A DNA stretch of 64,000 nucleotides from Halocatena marina (GTDB lineage Archaea > Halobacteriota > Halobacteria > Halobacteriales > Haloarculaceae), in the NCBI RefSeq assembly GCF_025913575.1, contig NZ_CP109785.1, positions 558,001-622,000 on the forward strand, in the 5' to 3' direction. Of this stretch, positions 26,433 through 35,884 are shown piece after piece. Below the pieces are notes generated by a model. It was not told the origin of the DNA, did not search any database, and saw only the letters and a program-made list of their open reading frames with translations. Both the position numbers and the translations under genes were made by a program. How positions within the stretch are numbered: the first letter of the stretch is position 1; each line of letters opens with the position of its first letter.

Positions 26433-26669
26433 ATGCATTACGTGTATATCCTTCGCTGTGGTGATGAGACGCTCTATACCGGCTACACAACGGATATCGA
26501 GCGGCGGGTCGAAGAGCACCGATCCGGGACCGGTGCGAAATACACCCGTGGTCGAGGACCGTTCGAACTTGTGCACGTCGAGAAGTACCAGACGCGGTCG
26601 GCGGCGATGTCACGCGAATACGAGATCAAACAGCTCGCACGCGAGACGAAAGAACAACTCATCGAGTAG
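26433..26669 (+). CDS. GIY-YIG nuclease-superfamily protein (UPF0213-like)
   Basis: The 78-residue protein begins MHYVYILRC and shows the motif pair YVYIL...LYTGYT. A conserved Arg (DIERRVEEH) and Glu (SREYEIKQL) follow, as in stand-alone YhbQ/UPF0213 proteins. These are presumed DNA- or RNA-processing nucleases of unknown substrate. Two in-frame ATGs lie 6 and 9 bp upstream. Confidence 0.85.
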   Translation: MHYVYILRCGDETLYTGYTTDIERRVEEHRSGTGAKYTRGRGPFELVHVEKYQTRSAAMSREYEIKQLARETKEQLIE

Positions 26670-26816
26670 ATACGAGGACAGCCAATGGCCTCGGCCCGAT
26701 CGATTCCAATCATTCTTGATTTCTGTTCAATCGAATCTCGATTCGCCTCGTCAGTACTGACGCGTGACGCGGTATGTTGAGGAGGGTTTTTACCCCCTGC
26801 GTTGGTGGAGCGGAGT

Positions 26817-28199
26817 ATGGAACACATCGAACACATTTCGTTCGGTACCGATGGGTGGCGTGCCACACTCGATACGTTCACAGAGCCTCGTGTCCGGATT
26901 GTCGGGCAAGCAATTGCCGACTACATCGGGACAGGGACGGTTGCGGTCGGGTACGACGCCCGAGAAAGTTCGCGTGGATTCGCGGACGCAGTCTCCGAGG
27001 TGTTGGCCGACAATGGGATCGACGTGCTCATCAGCGAACGTGACTGTCCGACGCCCGTTCTTGCGTGGACACTCGGCGAGCGTTCACTCGATGGAGGTAT
27101 CATGATTACAGCGAGCCACAATCCTCCGGACTACAACGGTGTGAAGTTTCTTCCCCCGGACGGTGCTCCTGCGCTTCCTGTGGTCACCGACGAACTGACG
27201 GAACGACTGGCCGAGCCAACTGCGCTTCCAGAATCCGACCAAGGCGAGATCCACGAAGACACGTTTACCACTGCTTATGGCCAGCACGCGCTCGAATTCG
27301 TCGATCCAGCGTTGGACCTCGACGGCCAACAGATTGCCTACGATGCAATGCACGGTAGCGGACGAGGCGTCACTGATGCACTTCTCGAAGAGGCTGGCGC
27401 GGACGTCGACTGTCTGCGCTGTGAGCAGGATGCGGCGTTCGGTGGGGTCCCGCCAGAACCGAGCGCCGACCGCCTCGAAACGCTCACAGAGCGTGTCCAG
27501 GAAGGGAACGCAGCGTTCGGCATCGCTAACGACGGCGATGCTGACCGGATCGCTGTCGTTACCCCCGGTCGGGGCTATCTCGACCCGAATCTCTATTTTG
27601 CCGTTCTGTACGAGTACCTCCTCGAATCGACGGCTGAATCCGGACCGGCTATTCGAACGGTCTCAACCACATTTCTCATCGACCGCATCGCGGCCGCTTA
27701 CGGAGAGCGCGTGATCGAGACGCCTGTCGGGTTCAAATGGGTTGCGCAGGCGATGGACGAACACGACGCGATTATCGGTGGCGAAGAAAGTGGTGGGTTT
27801 GGTCTCACCGCGCATCTTCGGAACAAGGATGGTGTTCTCCTCGCGCTCCTCACCGCCGCCGCGCACGCCGAACAACCATTAGATGAACGGGCCGACGCCA
27901 TTGTCGAAGAGTACGGTGACATTCATCAGGATCGAGTGAGTGTTGCCTGCTCTGATGAGCGAAAAGAGGAGGTGCTCGCGGCGCTCGAAGGAGTGCTTCC
28001 AGAAAACGTCGCAAACGTCCCTGTTGAGGAGATTGGAACGAAAGACGGGTTCAAAATTCGTCTTGAAGACGGTTCGTGGCTGCTCGTCCGGCCGAGCGGG
28101 ACAGAGCCAAAACTGCGTGTCTACGCGGAAGCGAACTCAGACGAACGTGTCGAAGAACTTCTCGTGGCGGGCCGTGATCTCATCGAACCGCTGGTCTGA
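26817..28199 (+). CDS. Phosphomannomutase/phosphoglucomutase family protein
   Basis: The ATG at 26817 gives 460 residues. The phosphoserine motif is MITASHNPPDYNG, the metal loop is NDGDADRIA, the substrate loop is GGEESGGFG, and the phosphate loop is RPSGTEPKLRV. The four-domain architecture is complete. It differs from the smaller GlmM-like paralogue encoded at 21589, particularly in the GEESGG loop, which is typical of PMM/PGM. It converges with the GNAT gene, overlapping by 20 bp. Confidence 0.9.
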   Translation: MEHIEHISFGTDGWRATLDTFTEPRVRIVGQAIADYIGTGTVAVGYDARESSRGFADAVSEVLADNGIDVLISERDCPTPVLAWTLGERSLDGGIMITASHNPPDYNGVKFLPPDGAPALPVVTDELTERLAEPTALPESDQGEIHEDTFTTAYGQHALEFVDPALDLDGQQIAYDAMHGSGRGVTDALLEEAGADVDCLRCEQDAAFGGVPPEPSADRLETLTERVQEGNAAFGIANDGDADRIAVVTPGRGYLDPNLYFAVLYEYLLESTAESGPAIRTVSTTFLIDRIAAAYGERVIETPVGFKWVAQAMDEHDAIIGGEESGGFGLTAHLRNKDGVLLALLTAAAHAEQPLDERADAIVEEYGDIHQDRVSVACSDERKEEVLAALEGVLPENVANVPVEEIGTKDGFKIRLEDGSWLLVRPSGTEPKLRVYAEANSDERVEELLVAGRDLIEPLV

Positions 28200-28572
28200 A
28201 CCCCTCCCAGCGCGTCTCACTCGTCTGTTCGATTTCGAAGCCGAGAGACTCGTAGAATGGACTCACACTCGGTCGGAAATTGGCTGTCAGCGGTCCGCAG
28301 TGCTCGCTAGCTGCCTCGATCAACGTGGTTCCAATTCCATTTCCACGCTGTCTGCGCCGAACCGCAATCGCGTCGATATGGTTTTCATCGAGAACGACCA
28401 CGCCGAGTATCGAGCCAGCGGCGACAGCGACGAGCACGTCCTGTGTATGAATTTGTGCTCGAACAGTTGTAGCGTCGGTCGCAAGTAACGCGCTGTCAAT
28501 GACCGTCATGATGGACGAAAGTTCCTCGCTTGCAGCGACACGGACAGCCACCGAACGATGATTCTTATTCAC
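28180..28572 (-). CDS. GNAT-family N-acetyltransferase
   Basis: The 130-residue protein starts with GTG at 28572. The acetyl-CoA binding motif is RRRQRGNGIGTTLIEAA, preceded by the beta-strand AIAVRRR. A later FYESLGFE closes the GNAT fold. The substrate is not predictable. Its 3' end overlaps the convergent phosphomutase gene. Confidence 0.83.
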   Translation of the reverse strand: MNKNHRSVAVRVAASEELSSIMTVIDSALLATDATTVRAQIHTQDVLVAVAAGSILGVVVLDENHIDAIAVRRRQRGNGIGTTLIEAASEHCGPLTANFRPSVSPFYESLGFEIEQTSETRWEGFRPAVR

Positions 28573-28597
28573 GTAACTGATACTGTCTGTGGTAGTA

Positions 28598-28798
28598 TTA
28601 GCCGCCTTTGATCAGTCGCAACACTCGTACGTGTTCTACCGTGACTGGTCCGTCATCAGGAACCGGGCGTCCGTCGACGAGCACGGTCGCCTCGTGGGGA
28701 TTCAACCCCACTTCGTGAAGGAGATCTGCGTAGGTTGCCTCCCGGGTGAGGTCGAGCTCGTGTGTCTGCTCCCCGACGACCTCGGCCGTGATGTGCAT
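28598..28798 (-). CDS. samp2: SAMP2-type small archaeal ubiquitin-like modifier
   Basis: The ATG at 28798 gives 66 residues of beta-grasp fold ending in Gly-Gly. The sequence matches the Haloferax SAMP2 pattern, with TYADLL, VLVDGRPVPDD and a VLRLIKGG end. SAMP2 is conjugated to lysines of target proteins and is also the sulfur carrier for tRNA thiolation, both after activation by UbaA. It lies 40 bp downstream of a thioesterase gene on the same strand, probably in one transcript. Confidence 0.87.
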   Translation of the reverse strand: MHITAEVVGEQTHELDLTREATYADLLHEVGLNPHEATVLVDGRPVPDDGPVTVEHVRVLRLIKGG

Positions 28799-28838
28799 GT
28801 GTGGTGTGTACGTGCGTGGCTGCTTGAGCCTCACGGAC

Positions 28839-29291
28839 TCAGTGTTCACTGGTACCGTTTTCCCCGTTGATTGCCTCCTCGCGCAACTGTTCGGCTCGTT
28901 CTGACGAGATCGTGAGTTCGGGGACAGGCGTCGGTTGGTGGTCCTCGTCGATCGCAACGTACACAAAGTACGATTCGGTGGTCAATTCACGGTCTCCGGT
29001 TCGTGGATCTTCTCTGTATGCCCGTAATCGCACACGCACGCTGGTTCGTCCAGCTGAGTAAACGTACGCTTCGATGAGAGCGAGATCGCCCACGAGGATC
29101 GGCCGATTGAAATCCACGTGGTTGATGTGAGCGGTCACGCACGATTCACCCGAAAACCGCATTCCAGACATCGCACCGACCTCGTCCATCCACTTCAGAA
29201 CGCGGCCACCGTGTGCGGTTTGGAGGGTGTTCGCGTGATTCGGCTGGACCATCCACCGGTTCTCCACGTAGGTGTCCATCAGATCTGGCAT
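28839..29291 (-). CDS. Hotdog-fold acyl-CoA thioesterase
   Basis: The 150-residue protein has the hotdog signature NHANTLQTAHGGRVLKWMDEVG, where the Asp is catalytic in the YciA/BACH group. A second motif, HVDFNRPI, follows. It hydrolyses acyl-CoA of unknown chain length. The start is the ATG at 29291, with an in-frame ATG 12 bp later. Confidence 0.88.
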   Translation of the reverse strand: MPDLMDTYVENRWMVQPNHANTLQTAHGGRVLKWMDEVGAMSGMRFSGESCVTAHINHVDFNRPILVGDLALIEAYVYSAGRTSVRVRLRAYREDPRTGDRELTTESYFVYVAIDEDHQPTPVPELTISSERAEQLREEAINGENGTSEH

Positions 29292-29372
29292 CAGTAGAAC
29301 ACAGTTCCTGTTGGAGGATAGATCTGCTGAAACCGACGCTGTGGAACAATCGGTTCATTCTATCTACAGAAT

Positions 29373-30323
29373 TCAGACGACAGCAAGCGATCGAATCCAC
29401 GACGGAGTACGTCCACACGTTGTCCAGGATCCATCTTCGCGGCTGAGCACTCGTCCGCCAGTTGTTCCGGCGAGGACGTGTCCGTCGGCGAGTGTCCACG
29501 CAGAAATGAACTCGATGGGTGCACCGGGATCGGACACCATTTCGACTGTCTCACCGTCGGTGGATACGAACAGCGCTGCCTCTGTCTCCCGCTCGGAGGT
29601 GTTCCCTGTCGGTAGTGTCGGAGGGAGCGTTTGCCCCGCGGCGTACAATCGATTCCGGTCTGCAATTGCCTCTTGGAAGTAGGGACGGTCGAAATCAGCA
29701 TCGAGGCGCTTCCACGATCGTCCGGTGTCGTGCGTGCAATAGAGCCCACCCCCACACGAGATGACGTACTCGTCGGCACCCAGTACGAGAACGTGGTGCA
29801 CGTCGTACTGAAGGTCATCAGGGCGCTGGCGAATCTCTCGTCGTTCGGACCACGTCTCTCCGCTGTCGTTGCTGATATGTACGCCACCAACCTCGACGCC
29901 AGCAATCACGCGCTCGGGTGCAGCTGGATGTACACCGAGACTTCGGACGTGGGCCGCGTTCCGGTGGCGTGGGGTGTGCCACTGGTTGCGAGAGGGGAGC
30001 GTTTGGAACCCGTTCAGTTCGGTCCACGTCTCTCCATCATCTGTCGAGACGTAGAGATGTGCGGGATGGGTACCAGCGTAGAGCCGAGTCTTATCGGGGC
30101 TGCGGACGACTGAATACACTTCTGTCCGGGGAACTCCGAGGTTATCCCACGTGAGACCACCGTCGACCGAGCGGTACAGCCCAGTCGATGATGCTGCAAA
30201 CGCGTGACGGCCGAACGTGCGAACACGACGAGTGACACCGGAATTGAGCACCAATTCCACGTCGTCGAATGCAACACTCGACGATCGGTACACTCCATCA
30301 GATGTCCCACTCAAAACTGACAT
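29373..30323 (-). CDS. BNR/YCF48-like beta-propeller protein
   Basis: The ATG at 30323 gives 316 residues. At least four Asp-box-like repeats are visible: SVDGGLTW, STDDGETW, SNDSGETW and THDTGRSW, about 45-75 residues apart. This predicts a beta-propeller of the sialidase/photosystem-stability type. There is no signal peptide, and the sialidase Arg triad is not evident, so a binding rather than a hydrolytic role is likely. It follows a small membrane protein gene by 7 bp. Confidence 0.8.
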   Translation of the reverse strand: MSVLSGTSDGVYRSSSVAFDDVELVLNSGVTRRVRTFGRHAFAASSTGLYRSVDGGLTWDNLGVPRTEVYSVVRSPDKTRLYAGTHPAHLYVSTDDGETWTELNGFQTLPSRNQWHTPRHRNAAHVRSLGVHPAAPERVIAGVEVGGVHISNDSGETWSERREIRQRPDDLQYDVHHVLVLGADEYVISCGGGLYCTHDTGRSWKRLDADFDRPYFQEAIADRNRLYAAGQTLPPTLPTGNTSERETEAALFVSTDGETVEMVSDPGAPIEFISAWTLADGHVLAGTTGGRVLSREDGSWTTCGRTPSWIRSLAVV

Positions 30324-30330
30324 TATTATG

Positions 30331-30792
30331 TTATGCAGGGCTGTCTTGACGTGTTTGAGTAGCGCTTCGGTTGATTGTCCTCGATCGTGGAAGGAGCCAA
30401 ACGACGGCTGTCGCTGTCGTGACATGCATTACTGCCAGCGTTAGGAGGACAGATCCCGGTGCTTCGGCCAAAAACGCTGGTGGCACGAGGAGCGGGACGA
30501 ATGAGATAACCAGCACGGCTGCGGCGATAATCGTGAACCGTCGCGTCGGTTGTGATGAAGTGCGCACGAGCAACCCGTACACAGCCGTCGCCCCGGCGAC
30601 TCCGACGACTGTCGTATTGACAATCGGACCCCATCCGAGTGGTCCGAACCGCGGCACATCGAACAGTGCAATCGCACCGACCCGGACAATCGCGTTCATC
30701 GCCCCGGCGACGATCGCTGCAAACATTCCATACGCTGCGAGACGCGTCGCAGCGACTGACTCCATCGATTCTGTCTCTGTCGTAGTTGTCAT
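30331..30792 (-). CDS. Four-helix membrane protein (DUF6069-like)
   Basis: The ATG at 30792 gives 153 residues with four hydrophobic segments, starting at about residues 18, 55, 85 and 115. The second motif region, GPLGWGPIVNTTVVGV, is reminiscent of DUF6069 proteins. Function unknown. It ends 7 bp before the BNR-repeat gene, so the two are probably co-transcribed. Confidence 0.7.
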   Translation of the reverse strand: MTTTTETESMESVAATRLAAYGMFAAIVAGAMNAIVRVGAIALFDVPRFGPLGWGPIVNTTVVGVAGATAVYGLLVRTSSQPTRRFTIIAAAVLVISFVPLLVPPAFLAEAPGSVLLTLAVMHVTTATAVVWLLPRSRTINRSATQTRQDSPA

Positions 30793-31002
30793 AGACGTCT
30801 GTCCTATACTACAGTTTGATGAGTAATATGCTATCAAGTTTGAAGTTTATGAGTAACTCACACATCACGAAGTTACTCACGCATCTCGAAGGAAGCGGCT
30901 GCTTCAAGAGCTCCGTGTCGCAGTAGAATCACCGATGCTCAGTCGTAGCAATGACCGACAATCACAGAACGCTGTTCGTAACCGCGCTGTTCGAAGAGGA
31001 GC

Positions 31003-32058
31003 CTATCGATCGTCGTTATCGAACATTCCGGTGGACATGTACCGCTCACCACTGTCCCAGAACACCGTCACTACAAGCGGACAGTCGTCGTACTCGCTCT
31101 CAGAACGAGGCACTGACGAGGATCGCGTCTGTTCCGTCCGCTCACCGCCATCTGGATGGGCGGAGTCGTGCTGAGATGCTGGCTCCGTTTGTGTCGATCC
31201 CGGCGTCGGTGTTGGTGGGCAGTTCAGTTCGGGGGTCGCAAGTCGTGTTGCGACCCGGCGGGCCGCAACGTTCGATGCGCCACTCGACTGTCCGACGAGG
31301 ATGCCCTCTTCGCGTGCGAGTCGTCGACACTCCTCCTCTGCGGTGTCGATCGAGACTGTTTCGATGGCATCGACGAGGTCGCGGTCGAGATTCTCGCTCA
31401 CGAATCCCGGACCCATCCCCTGAAATTCGTCGTTTCCGGATTCACCGGTCGAAAGCACCGCATTTTCCTCGGGTTCGACCGCGACGATTTCCATCTCTGG
31501 AAACTCCTCGCGCAATCGTCGACCGATCCCTGAGAGCGTTCCACCAGTTCCGACCCCTGCGACGAGTGCATCAACCGTCCGGTCACCGATCTGTTCGATG
31601 ATTTCGGGACCCGTCGTGTTGTAATGTGACTCAGGATTCGCCGGGTTCTCAAACTGACGCAACTGCACCATCCCGTCTTCTTGTTCGTAGCGGTCCGCAC
31701 GCGCTTTCGCGTCACTAATATCGCCTTCGATGAGGTCGATATCGGCCCCGTAGGCTCGCATGATCTGCCTGCGTTCGGGTGACTTTGAGGCGGGCATGAC
31801 GATAGTGAGGTCATAGCCCTTTGCGGCGGCAACCACCGCGAGACCGATACCGGTGTTGCCACTGGTCGGTTCGACGATTCGGTCCCCCGGCGTGAGCACC
31901 CCCTCGCTTTCTGCGGTCTCAATCATCGAAAGCGCTGGGCGATCTTTGGCGCTTCCACCCGGATTCTTCGATTCGAGCTTGGCGGCGACCGTCGATCCTG
32001 GTGGAGAGTACACCTGTACGAGCGGCGATCCGATAGTGTCGAGGATGGAATCGTCCAT
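31003..32058 (-). CDS. cysK: PLP-dependent cysteine synthase with low-complexity insertion
   Basis: The ATG at 32058 gives 351 residues. The PLP lysine lies in KNPGGSAKDRPA, followed by PTSGNTGIGLA and GVGTGGTLSGIG, all CysK hallmarks. The protein makes cysteine from O-acetylserine (or O-phosphoserine) and sulfide. Near the C-terminus a 40-residue Pro/Ser/Thr/Glu-rich insert (PTPTPGSTQTEP onward) interrupts the fold before the final VTVFWDSGERYMS strand. In other CysK proteins this is a short loop. There is no operon partner. Confidence 0.88.
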   Translation of the reverse strand: MDDSILDTIGSPLVQVYSPPGSTVAAKLESKNPGGSAKDRPALSMIETAESEGVLTPGDRIVEPTSGNTGIGLAVVAAAKGYDLTIVMPASKSPERRQIMRAYGADIDLIEGDISDAKARADRYEQEDGMVQLRQFENPANPESHYNTTGPEIIEQIGDRTVDALVAGVGTGGTLSGIGRRLREEFPEMEIVAVEPEENAVLSTGESGNDEFQGMGPGFVSENLDRDLVDAIETVSIDTAEEECRRLAREEGILVGQSSGASNVAARRVATRLATPELNCPPTPTPGSTQTEPASQHDSAHPDGGERTEQTRSSSVPRSESEYDDCPLVVTVFWDSGERYMSTGMFDNDDR

Positions 32059-32149
32059 GTACAACCTTCCCGAGCAGAAACCAAAGGCGTGGCGAACGAG
32101 ACAATCGATTCCGCGACAGGTTTTTACACACATCCGGAGTTGACACACT

Positions 32150-32593
32150 ATGACCAACGGTGGAACGAGAGGATCGCTCGATGAGACATACCACGCTGCG
32201 CTCCAGCACGATCTCGTCTCCCTGTCCGGCGATCCCCGTCTCGTCGGTGTCGTCCGTCGACCGACAAACTGGTTTCGACGGTCCGTCGACGAGAATCACC
32301 GGGAACTCGGCCCGCCAGCGGACCTACTTGATGCGTTCCGCGAACGCCACGAGGACCTACGATCTCGAGGAATGTGTGATGAGGGAGCACATAATGCCGC
32401 ATGGGAGGAGCTCGCTTTCGAAGAGCGATACAGAGAGCATCTCCAAACCACTGCAGACGCGATCGCAGCAATCGACGATCTTGTGTTTCGAATTCGCACG
32501 GGTGATGACATTGTGCTCGTCTGCTTCGAGAACGAGAACAAACGCTGTCACCGCCACGAACTCGTTTCGGTCATCGAAGCAGAACTAGAGTAA
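32150..32593 (+). CDS. DUF488-family protein
   Basis: The 147-residue protein ends with the DUF488 hallmark segment VLVCFENENKRCHRHELV, containing the conserved Cys and His pair. Function unknown, though the family is thought to be nuclease-like or metal-binding. It is divergent from cysK with about 90 bp between starts. Confidence 0.78.
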   Translation: MTNGGTRGSLDETYHAALQHDLVSLSGDPRLVGVVRRPTNWFRRSVDENHRELGPPADLLDAFRERHEDLRSRGMCDEGAHNAAWEELAFEERYREHLQTTADAIAAIDDLVFRIRTGDDIVLVCFENENKRCHRHELVSVIEAELE

Positions 32594-32639
32594 CGGAAGT
32601 GCGTACGTACCTCATTTCGTACTTCACCCGACCGTTGTC

Positions 32640-33716
32640 CTACTGGACGCGCTCGGCCATTTCGAGGGCTGCATCGAGTTCGAGTGGCCCATCGTCCACA
32701 AGCCGTTCGAGTAGATTTTCGATCCGTTCATCGGTCGGTTCTCGCTCTGCTCGTTCGAGGAGTTCTCGTGCTGCGCTTTGTCCCGTCCGTGCCCCGAACA
32801 GGAGCTGGCGTGTTCCACCGAACATTTCGGGATCGTACGGTTCGAACGTTGCTGGGTCCTCAAGCATCGCAGCTGTGTGCAACCCTGATTCGTGTGCCGT
32901 AACTGCCTCGCCAATGATGGCTTTTCGGGGATCGACTGTTTCGTCGAGCGAGTCGAGCACCGCTCGACAGACCGGCACGAGCTCATCGAGTACGACGCCG
33001 CTATCACCGTCCTGTTCGATGGCGACGACACATTCTTCAAGCGCAGGATTACCCGCTCGTTCGCCGAGCGATGCAACGCTCACATCCACGCGGTCGACGC
33101 CGAGCTGCGATGAGACAAGCGCGTTTGCTGTTGCGAGTCCGAGATCGTCGTGGAAGTGGACGCCGACGCGGTTGATCGAGACACCCAGTTCGGCGAGTGT
33201 TCGAAGATAGCCCGCAACGAACGGGGGTGTCCGTGCTCCAACCGTGTCGGCAAGTGTGATCGGCGCGTCGAACTGCTCGAACGCGGGTGCCACGCTTGCT
33301 GCATCGGTTCTGAAGGCGTCCATCAGCGTGAGGTGTGCTTTCGCACCACCGTCTCGAACGCTGTCGATGGCTTCATGGGCAGCATCGAACGCTGATTCTC
33401 TCGAATCGTCGATGACGGCTTCGAGCTGTCGGTCAGAAATTGGAATGAACACCTCGATGATGTCTGCACCCGATTCGAGCGCAGCTGCTATGTCGTCTTC
33501 TCGCGCACGCGCGATTGCGACGACCTCGGCCTCGAGTGTGTCGGCCAGCCGTCGCGTAACCACGGTATCGTGCTCGCCCGTGATTGGAAAGCCAGTCTGG
33601 ATGAGTGGAAGGCCGAGCCGATCGAGAGCAGTTCCCGCTGCGATCTTCTGCTCGATCGTGTACGCTCGTCCCGGCATCTGGCCTGCCTCACGAAGCGTGA
33701 CATCACAGAGACTCAT
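32640..33716 (-). CDS. LeuA/homocitrate-synthase-like DRE-TIM metallolyase of unknown substrate
   Basis: The 358-residue protein is a TIM-barrel metalloenzyme of the HMGL-like family. The usual DTTLRDGEQ motif reads DVTLREAGQMPG. The metal-binding HFHDDLGLATAN and GERAGNPALEE motifs are kept and match LeuA/NifV/CimA rather than HMG-CoA lyase. The C-terminal allosteric domain of LeuA is absent. The start overlaps the stop of the CaiB gene by 4 bp (ATGA), so the two are strictly coupled. A Claisen condensation or cleavage of an acyl-CoA is expected. Confidence 0.78.
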   Translation of the reverse strand: MSLCDVTLREAGQMPGRAYTIEQKIAAGTALDRLGLPLIQTGFPITGEHDTVVTRRLADTLEAEVVAIARAREDDIAAALESGADIIEVFIPISDRQLEAVIDDSRESAFDAAHEAIDSVRDGGAKAHLTLMDAFRTDAASVAPAFEQFDAPITLADTVGARTPPFVAGYLRTLAELGVSINRVGVHFHDDLGLATANALVSSQLGVDRVDVSVASLGERAGNPALEECVVAIEQDGDSGVVLDELVPVCRAVLDSLDETVDPRKAIIGEAVTAHESGLHTAAMLEDPATFEPYDPEMFGGTRQLLFGARTGQSAARELLERAEREPTDERIENLLERLVDDGPLELDAALEMAERVQ

Positions 33717-34912
33717 ACGATACCCTTGTGTTGGAGTTCGTCGTACATCTCTCTGTCAAGTCCGAGCTCTTCGAGGAAAATTTCGTCGTTGTGCTGTCCG
33801 TGTCGTGGACCGAGGTGTTTGATCTCCCCAGGAGTGCGAGAGAACTTCGGGACCGTATTCATCGTCCGTACCCGGCCGAGATCGTCGTCCTCAACAGCGA
33901 TGATGTCATCGCGTGCCGCGTACTGTTCGTCTGCGAAGATGTCTTCCATGTCGTATATCGGCGCGACGACGGCGTCTCCCTCACCGAGTTCTTGCAGTAC
34001 CGTTTCGGTTGTCCGCGCTGCGATCCACGGTGCGATGTACGTATCGAGTTCGGTTGCGTGTTCGACACGCGCGCCGTTCGTTGCGAATCGTTCGTCCTCA
34101 ATGAGTTCCGGATGTCCGATCGCCCGTGCAAGATTCTCGAAGATGGACTGAGACGATGCCGACAGCGCGATATATCCATCTGCTGTGGCGTAGACGTTTC
34201 GAGGCGCGGCGTTCGCGTGATGGTTCCCAATGCGTTCTGACGTTTCGCCGAGCCGATCGTACTTCTCGACGGCACCGGGAAACATTCGAAAGAGAGATTC
34301 GTACAGGCTCACGTCGATGACCTGTCCTTCTCCACTCTGTGCCCGTTCGTAGAGTGCGAACATCGTTGCCTGCACAGCGAATTGTGCTGCAGCCATGTCG
34401 GCGAGACTGATAGGTGGTAACAGCGGCTCACGATCGGGAAAGCCGTTGACGTGAGCGAATCCCGATATCGCCTCGGCGACGGTTCCGAACCCAGGCATCT
34501 TCGAACGAGGACCCGTCTGTCCGTAGCCGGAGATACGAGTCATGATGAGCGCAGGATTTTCGTCCTTCAGTGTCTCGTAGCCGAGTCCCCACCGTTCCAT
34601 CGTTCCTGGACGGAAGTTCTCGATGAGCACGTCGCCGTCGCGTGCGAGATCACACAAGATCGTACGTCCTTCGTCAGTACTCAAATCGAGCGTGATACAC
34701 CGCTTGTTGCGGGCGAGTGATTTCCACCAGAGCGAAATACCATCCTCGAACGGTGTCCAATCCCGAATCGGATCGTGGTGGGTCGGGTGTTCGATCATCA
34801 CCACGTCTGCACCGAAATCAGCGAGCTGCATCGTTGCGAATCCACCGCTGATCATCCCGGAACAGTCGATCACCCGAAGACCGGAAAGCGGTCCACTGTC
34901 AGCCTCTGTCAT
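33713..34912 (-). CDS. CaiB/BaiF class III CoA-transferase
   Basis: The 399-residue protein has the N-terminal VIDCSGMISGGFATMQLADFGADVV-type segment, here starting LRVIDCSG, then IENFRPGTMERWG. The catalytic Asp lies in GQVIDVSLYES. Class III transferases move CoA between carboxylates. It is coupled to the LeuA-like gene, so the acid handled by that enzyme is probably activated here. A mesaconate- or citramalate-type substrate is possible. Confidence 0.88.
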   Translation of the reverse strand: MTEADSGPLSGLRVIDCSGMISGGFATMQLADFGADVVMIEHPTHHDPIRDWTPFEDGISLWWKSLARNKRCITLDLSTDEGRTILCDLARDGDVLIENFRPGTMERWGLGYETLKDENPALIMTRISGYGQTGPRSKMPGFGTVAEAISGFAHVNGFPDREPLLPPISLADMAAAQFAVQATMFALYERAQSGEGQVIDVSLYESLFRMFPGAVEKYDRLGETSERIGNHHANAAPRNVYATADGYIALSASSQSIFENLARAIGHPELIEDERFATNGARVEHATELDTYIAPWIAARTTETVLQELGEGDAVVAPIYDMEDIFADEQYAARDDIIAVEDDDLGRVRTMNTVPKFSRTPGEIKHLGPRHGQHNDEIFLEELGLDREMYDELQHKGIV

Positions 34913-34989
34913 GCTATTATAAGAGAGAGCCAGTACCCTAATCGTTGGGTGACTTGTAGAGATTCCCGAGTACTGCGATGTTCGAACCC

Positions 34990-35700
34990 CTACACGATCT
35001 CGTCCAAACGGTCTTGAGCGGTCACAAGCTGTGTTTCAGCCCCCGTTTTGATGTATTCGCTCGTTTCTTGGGTGGCCACGACAAGCCGCTCTGCGGTTTT
35101 GGGGTCAACCTCGCCGTCGAGTGCTTCGATCCGACGCACATGTTCTTCGATCGTCGAGAAGACGGACTGTGCAGTCTGATCGGGGTGTGTCTCGAGAAAC
35201 GTTCTGAGATCGCGCTGGTATGCATCGATAGCGGCGGCGTAGGCTAGTCCACGGGCTGCTCGCATCGATCGCGGAACCGCTGTCGAATCGGGGCGTCGAT
35301 CGTCGTCTGCGCCTCGAAGGAGAGTGAGGAGGTACAGTTCTTCATCGTCGTCGATCCGCATCGCTCGATTCGCCTCACGAGCGGCGTACGAGAGCTCATT
35401 CGCCGCGAGAAACGTCTCCGATAGCGGTTCGAGCTCGCCCGCATGGATGAATCCCGTTCGTCTGATGAACTCCCGGCACCTGTCGACAGCATCATCGAGA
35501 GCCGCAGAAAGCCCATCGGATTCGACCATTGACCGGGCGGGCGCGAGATCGAGGGTAACGGGGGCGCTGGTGTGTTCAGTCCGATCGTCGACGCCTCGGC
35601 TCCGTAGACTGTCACAGTCCGGACAGACTATCGTACCGGTCTCGTAGTACGACCACCGCGTTCCACACTCTCGACACTCGCGCTGGCCACGGATTTTCAT
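34990..35700 (-). CDS. Haloarchaeal zinc-ribbon protein of unknown function
   Basis: The 236-residue protein begins MKIRGQRECRECG and shows a second pair CPDCDSL, making an N-terminal zinc ribbon. The remaining 190 residues are helical, Ala/Glu/Arg-rich, with no membrane segment. I recognise the architecture as a conserved haloarchaeal family but no function is known to me. Confidence 0.7.
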   Translation of the reverse strand: MKIRGQRECRECGTRWSYYETGTIVCPDCDSLRSRGVDDRTEHTSAPVTLDLAPARSMVESDGLSAALDDAVDRCREFIRRTGFIHAGELEPLSETFLAANELSYAAREANRAMRIDDDEELYLLTLLRGADDDRRPDSTAVPRSMRAARGLAYAAAIDAYQRDLRTFLETHPDQTAQSVFSTIEEHVRRIEALDGEVDPKTAERLVVATQETSEYIKTGAETQLVTAQDRLDEIV

Positions 35701-35884
35701 ACATCCTGTTTACCGGGCGAGGTCAAAAAACTGATCGGCTCGTTACTGGTTCAGTGCTCGCAACTGGTTCCGGGATCGAAGTTCGACCACCGATATTTAT
35801 GATGGATGATGCGTTTACTAGAAGTTGCAATGCCGTCTGATACTCCGGCAACAACGACGCCAGAGGATAGAGTAAGCCGCAGCG

